Below, piece after piece: positions 58,660-64,000 of a stretch of DNA of 64,000 nt. Source of the DNA: Armillaria gallica (lineage: Eukaryota; Basidiomycota; Agaricomycetes; Agaricales; Physalacriaceae); the NCBI GenBank assembly GCA_037576215.1, contig JBANDB010000003.1, positions 6,758,001 to 6,822,000 on the forward strand, read 5' to 3'. Every line of letters starts with the position of its first letter. The first letter of the stretch is position 1. Position numbers and translations under genes: made by a program. Below the pieces are notes generated by a model. The model saw only the letters and a program-made list of their open reading frames with translations. It searched no databases and was not told the DNA's origin.

Positions 58660-61600
58660 AATCTTGATCACGTCACGGTAACAACTTGGCAATTATTGAA
58701 ATCGTTCAACTCATCAACGAGCAACCAAACAACGAAAGAGAAGTTTCTACAGATTTCAGGAATTTGATGAGTCCCTGAGTGCCTGTCCGACTCGGAGTCT
58801 CGTATACTCGGGGTAATGTAAGGTGGGATCGGGCCTCGAGAGCAGATCTATTAAATCTTCATCATGTTCAGTCGATAGCCCTAGCGATGAGGTCGCCGTC
58901 TTTCACAAAGCCATAACCCTTTTGATGGTTTCCAATAATCAAAGCTATAATATCAAGAAATAGTCAATCGGCACCAAGCCGGCACATTATCTTCTCTCGA
59001 GGCTGCGGCGTAATATTAATCGGCACTTTCGAAACTCCGAGTGATAACCTAGAGTACATACATCCGCATATGGCGCTGAACACCGATCGAGGTTGCACGT
59101 TTTCATTTCTCGAGGAAACAAGTTCCATTTGCGTAAAGTATGAATGAAGGGAAGGGTTCCACCGAAAACCTCGGGTCTTACTCCACAACTAATTGCCACA
59201 TCTCGTCTATACCATTCTTAAACACATCGGCCCGGGCCGATGGAGATAGTTACGCAGGAGTCAGCTGCTGCTGGGGGTAGGCAAAGCATCCTCGCGCCCT
59301 GATCATCAAAAGAGAGGCTGAATTCGGGACGTCTTTCCCGTACACCCTGGCAACGGACGTACAGGTAGTTTACTTCAACTTCAGGAAGCCTCTTGGTCCA
59401 CTGGGATTAAGCCAAATCTCGTCCGCAAAATTCCCCAAAGAAGACAAGTAGTCCATATGTGACATGACAATTATTTTTGGTGCCGGGCTGATCGAGGAAA
59501 GAGAGCTACTGATGCTAGACCCGCTTCAAGACCCTAAGCCACGGGTTTGGTGTCTAGCGGTGCCTTCCAAAACCCACTGGCAATCGAATCTGTTTTTGTG
59601 CGCCTATTCTATCTTCTGTTCTCCACATCCCCACTTTTAGAGTTCGGTCAACTCTGTAACCCCCGTCTATCGTCTTTCACGCTGGTTTCCCCGAATAGAT
59701 GGGCTAGGCGAATGTGTTAGTGACCGCGATGGTGTAAGTGCCGTCAGTTGGATCTTGTCTTGAATGCTAGTAGTACCTGAGGTCGTGATGCGCCAGCGCA
59801 CGTCTCCATTTCAACTCGGCCCGAGTGATCGAAGTGTATTACATATAGCAAGTGTATGTCGCAGAAATCATGACGGCTTCAGTATAAAAGAACTCAAAGA
59901 GCGCTCAGTTCCCATTTTTATGATATGCACTCACATGGCAACATCGAAAAAATGTGACAACCATGATGTCCACTGAACAGTACGATGTACGAGGGCACGG
60001 ACCTATGGAAAAGCAGGGATCACGGTGGGTTTAGTGGGTGTACACGTACACGGATATCGGTGAGATCATGACAGTGGCACGCGGAATCCTGTACAATTAC
60101 TTACTGACAACTGCCAAGATGTCGCCGCAGGCTTCACCGGCACGGCGCAGGGCTGCCAGGAACATTTGGGGGTACAGGCTACAGTCCGGCAAATAGAGAC
60201 AGAAATCTTCAATGGAACCCGACGGGCATGTCTTCTTTGGCACCGACATGAGCCACCACGGCACTATGTACGACGACAAAAAATAGCTGATCGAACGTAC
60301 GTCGTTAAATCTTCTCCACCTGTCGTTCTAAAAAATTCATAGTTTCCGTACAATCATTATCGACGACGCTTCCCGCGCCACAATGGCTCTAGACTATACC
60401 CCTTTGCGAGAAAAAACCCTTCTGAACAGTCTGGTGGCCCAGCCTCGGGTATGAGATTCGGCATTGACTTCGAAGGACAAATTGGTGCGAGGGGGCGAGA
60501 GGGATACCGACGATACTAAAATTTACAGCAAGCAATCAATGAACGGTTTCGTTAGCAGAATATCGGAAAGACCTTACAGTTCCTACCACCGCGTAAGCGG
60601 CGTTTCCAGTATTTATGAATGTTACTGTCGTCATCCATGACCAGAAAACTCATGGTGTCATCGTCATCAGAGTTCCAAGCTGAAATCTCTTTGTTATGAG
60701 ATGCCAGTGTCCGAAGGAAGAGCAAGACTACACCAACCGCGTCTAGCTGGAAAACGATGCGAGCTGTACGCAGTCTGCGGGTCCGCTGTCCTGGGCCTGT
60801 TCATTGCAGCAAAAAGATGCTACTATTCGTTAAGAACGGCGTCCTCAAGGGAGGGAAAGTCGACCAGGAAGACGTCAGACGCCGCAAAGTCGGCTGTTAT
60901 ATACTGGTCAGCTCGACGGTAATTGGTTTAACACATAGCACAAGAGCGTGCGGTGAACAAATTTTTGACAAGAGCACCATGCAGCCTGCACGATGCGAAG
61001 AAGAGACGCTCAAGTCAGCCAAAGCGGTTGAAGACGGTACATAGAGTTTTTGTTGTTTTCGGTAAGACGTCGTGGCAAGACGTGACGTGTGAGCGACGTC
61101 GCGGACGTGGTCCGTGCGAACGGCGAGGTACGTTCACATCACGCGCGTTTAATGAGGCTGACAAATTGACGATTGGACGGTGATAGGGCCTCATTTGAAG
61201 ATGGACCATTTATCAGCCATCTATGGCTGCTGTGGACTCGTCCAAAAGAAACCAGAGAAGACTCAGAAGAGCCCTGTCGCGCTGTCAAGACCTATTTAAT
61301 AGCTGGCAGCATAGTGTTCAATAAACTCACAGGCTTCGACAATAAGTGAGCATACTATACACGCTCATGAATGAATGATCCCTGAAGGGGAAAAAGGTTC
61401 GGCCTTGAGTTTAGGTTGAACTCTGGACTCGGCGGAAGCAAGACCGCAGGGAGTCAAGACTAAGAAAATGACCCTCAGGGTGGGGAAAATGGATCACTAG
61501 TGAGGAAACTTTGTTGTACTCGCACGACATCAATATGGTGGAAGAAAGCAGGAAATTGCCAACTCAAAACGATAAGGTCCCCGGGCCGCTTTAACTCCAG

Positions 61601-62146
61601 CCAAGTCGAATATTAGATTAGGGGCATTGCTTACGCCTCTGTCAACAACATGGTAAGCGTTTCGACAATAGGACTCGACATGAGTTACGAATGATAGAGT
61701 GTTGTCTCCCGAGTGCTATCGAAATGGAGTTTGGTCACCAGTACCTCAATTACGGTGATTTCGGTAACGGAGCAACTCGTTTTCCATGTCCACTACACGA
61801 GTAATAGGCGTGCTTTGATGACGACGCATGAAGCTTGGTTCCAGGCTCAAGGTGGTGTGCAGATTGCTAACAAGTGCGATCTCATAAATCCATTTGAGGT
61901 GACTGGGTTGTTCCGCTTGACCCACGGCCGAATATCGAGGGTGTTTATCTGGGTGAGTAGCCGGTATCACAATTCAACCAGGTACAAATGCGCTCGGATA
62001 GGTAAAGCTAGGTCTTTAGTTCATTTGATTTGTAGTAGCAGTGTCGTGTGAGGTGTGTCACGAATCGTAAAGGTCCATCACCGTAAGTGTCGGAAAGTCA
62101 TGGAAAGGTCGTAAATACTGCAGCGCCGGTTCATCAGTGTCCTTGC
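58660..62146. other. Gene-poor stretch
   Basis: About 3.5 kb. A possible short coding start at 60383 (MALDYTPLREKTLLNSLVAQ, then a GT donor) has no coherent continuation: the next candidate exon (QAINERF) runs into a stop. A minus frame at 60097-60279 has four cysteines but no recognised pattern. These may be gene remnants. Confidence 0.35.
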
Positions 62147-63353
62147 CTAAACGAAACTAACCCTCAAAACACCCTTTCTATCCCAGGACGGCATAGCGGA
62201 GCGGACACAACTGTCCATGCCCAAGCGTAGGTCCGGATAGAGCCTCCCATTCACCACGATGAGCTGGATTAGCTGTAGCTCGGCGAACTGAGGGCTAGAT
62301 AGCACCTTGTCCAGATATTTAAGGAACGGCTCATCTAAATGGAACTGACGAGAGGCGGCGAAGGCTATATCCAGGACCCGAAGACAGGGCGAGGATATTT
62401 GTAAAAGCACATGATTTAGCCATGGAATGAGGGAGAGCACACGGAAAGGAGAGGAGAGGCTAAGCCTTCGAAGGGATGTGTTGGACGAGAGGTCCACAGT
62501 GGATATGATCGTATCTGATGATATATCCGCTGTTTAAACCAAAATGAGAATCAGTGCCGTTTTAGGTCACAAGTGAAGATTTCTCACCTAGCGACACGAT
62601 TTCTAGATAGTTGAGAGACGAGCCCAATGATCGTAAAATCGCGGAGGGATCCGTGTACCTCGAAACATGAGCGCCGATTGTTGCAGTGAGTTCATCACCG
62701 CGCTTCGGTGAATGGCACGCCCAGTGGAGACTCTTTCTCAGGAATGTCCCTGCCCCCCTAAGTGAAAGCGCGCTTTTTTCGTCGTCCATCATGATTTTAT
62801 CTGCCAACAATCGTTCGAGCACAGGTTGCGGGTCTCCAAATTCAATGTCCTGGAACACGACGTGACGCAAAGCTGTGAAACCTGCGACAAGTTCGGCAAA
62901 TTGTGAATGTCGGGGGAAAGTGACACAGGACAACTCCAAGGAGCTAACAGTGTCGAGGGAGAACATTAGTGATGGGATAGGCGATCCGGCTAGTGCTTCC
63001 CAATTGGTATTCTCGAGGATTAGTACTGAGGCGTTGCCAACGTCTCTGAGACCCTGTAAGGCGCTGGCCAAAGCTTCGAGCTGGGATGGATTCCATGACA
63101 TGGCATCATGATGCTGATGCGATCCCACAATGCGTATGCGGCGAGCGCGGGGGTATATGGTGAAGAACGAGAAAGGGTTGTCACGGAAAGAGCTGAATGT
63201 CTCGACGGAACTATGCTGGAGCCGAATGGACGAAAAGGCATGGAAGTGAGTGCGCGAACGCCACCGTTTGCACACAAAGCTGCATTTTTTGAGGTTTTTT
63301 ATGTCGGTGCTGAGCTCGTCGATAATTTCTTCCTGCAGTTCGAGAGGAAGCAC
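62147..63353 (-). CDS. F-box protein with leucine-rich-type tail
   Basis: Exons 63353-62588 and 62529-62147 give about 382 residues. The opening LPLELQEEIIDEL and LKKCSFVCKRWRSRTH form an F-box, for Skp1 binding in an SCF ligase. Leucine-rich strands follow (SLMFSLDTVSSLELSCVTF, LNYLEIVSL, LRRLSLSS, LRVLDIAF). The typical Agaricomycete segment RARRIRIVG is present. The reading frame has no ATG just before LPLELQ; an upstream exon (63685-63474, donor after DKHG) could splice to 63404 and supply MTGAAIRF.. as the start, but that adds an unexpected TM helix. Start therefore open. Confidence 0.7.
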
Positions 63354-64000
63354 GACGGTATGACGTTTCGGGTAGGCGTCGACGATGAGCGAAACTGCCT
63401 GAATGCCGTTGCTAGTCTAAAAAAAGTTTAAATCAGCTTTATATGGGTCTAGGCTTGTCCCCGCCCGAGCTTACCATGTTTGTCGAATATATTGGCCAAT
63501 AGTAGTTCTGCAATAGCTGGTGGTGGGCGACGATGTGGAAAGATGATAATGTACGACGTGAACAGAACCAGGAAGAGTGTGGGGATAACGACTTCGCGGA
63601 GTTCTATGTAGGCATTTATGTGAAACCGAATAGCCGCTCCCGTCATGCGGGACTCCAGGAGGACGTTAGGCTCGGGAATATGCAACCAACAGCACCGCGT
63701 CCTGTCACATCTGAAGCAGCGATTTATTTACCTTTTATTCCAACAGAAGAATATAAGGGAGACAAGCGAAATTGAATCGTACCAAGGGCCAAAAACAAAA
63801 AATATATTGACCGGGCCATGAAGCGGTTGTTTCTATTCTCCGGAAACAACATGATGATCATGAAGCAGCAGTGTGAACGATCGGCAATCATCGGATGCCG
63901 TGTCGGGCCGCGGTACCTGCCGAAGCTGTTCATGGACTTCCATCTTATCCGATAAAATGATGAATCAGCATGGCCAATTACCATCAAGTCGTCTCCCCCT
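63354..64000. other. Right-edge region
   Basis: Holds possible 5' exons of the F-box gene (minus, 63449-63685, with a hydrophobic TLFLVLFTSYIIIF stretch) and an unassigned minus frame at 63724-63987. No confident gene. Confidence 0.3.

Noticed and set aside
60097..60279. Cysteine-containing 60-residue minus frame as a CFEM protein
   Set aside because: Cysteine number and spacing do not fit CFEM, and there is no signal peptide.
60383..61044. Possible gene starting MALDYTPLREKTLLNSLVAQ
   Set aside because: First exon and a donor look good, but no continuation keeps frame past the next candidate exon, and no domain is recognised. Left as a possible remnant.

Overview
The window looks like nuclear DNA of a mushroom-type basidiomycete (Agaricomycetes). 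Its genes are cut by many 45-65 nt GT-AG introns and some very small exons. It carries gene families typical of that group: a FunK1-like N-terminus, F-box/leucine-rich proteins, an orphan 7-TM protein, a cAMP-receptor-like GPCR and a conidiation-protein-13-like secreted protein. Both tRNA genes have introns. All gene models were spliced by hand from the sequence; none was checked against a database.

Layout. 0-6.4 kb: left-edge FunK1-like gene (minus), then two near-identical Slx8-like RING genes flanking a 7-TM orphan and an ERV41 homologue. 6.4-14.5 kb: a tiny single-TM protein, an ICMT-like methyltransferase, an RTA1-like exporter and an F-box protein, with wide spacers. 14.9-20 kb: tRNA-Leu(AAG) followed by about 5 kb with almost no recognisable genes. 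20-21.4 kb: a GPCR. 22.1-28.3 kb: a nested transposon island, then tRNA-Gln(CTG). 28.6-37.6 kb: a PH-domain protein, an orphan gene and a SAM/coiled-coil/tail-anchored protein, with a decayed tandem duplication between the last two. 39.9-49.4 kb: an alpha/beta hydrolase, a con-13-like protein, an SPX-domain phosphate transporter and a KilA-N/APSES DNA-binding protein. 53.8-58.4 kb: a PP2A activator (PTPA) divergent from Ku70. 58.4-64 kb: a pogo-like MITE, gene-poor DNA and a second F-box protein.

The most unusual part is 22.1-28.3 kb. A tyrosine-recombinase retrotransposon with three open genes (Gag-like, RT-RNase H, recombinase) lies inside a pair of perfect 23-bp terminal inverted repeats bounded by perfect 8-bp target duplications (AATTCAAT). 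That signature belongs to hAT DNA transposons, not to YR retroelements. The whole unit splits an older inverted-repeat MITE. The RT gene is interrupted by a 265-nt, hairpin-rich intron.

Functionally the window is a mix of housekeeping genes (ER-Golgi cargo receptor, PP2A activator, Ku70, phosphate transport) and fast-evolving accessory genes. I see no biosynthetic or mating cluster. Local duplication is frequent: the RING pair, a pair of single-TM microproteins 26 kb apart, the X/SAM segment and a 0.2-kb dispersed repeat.
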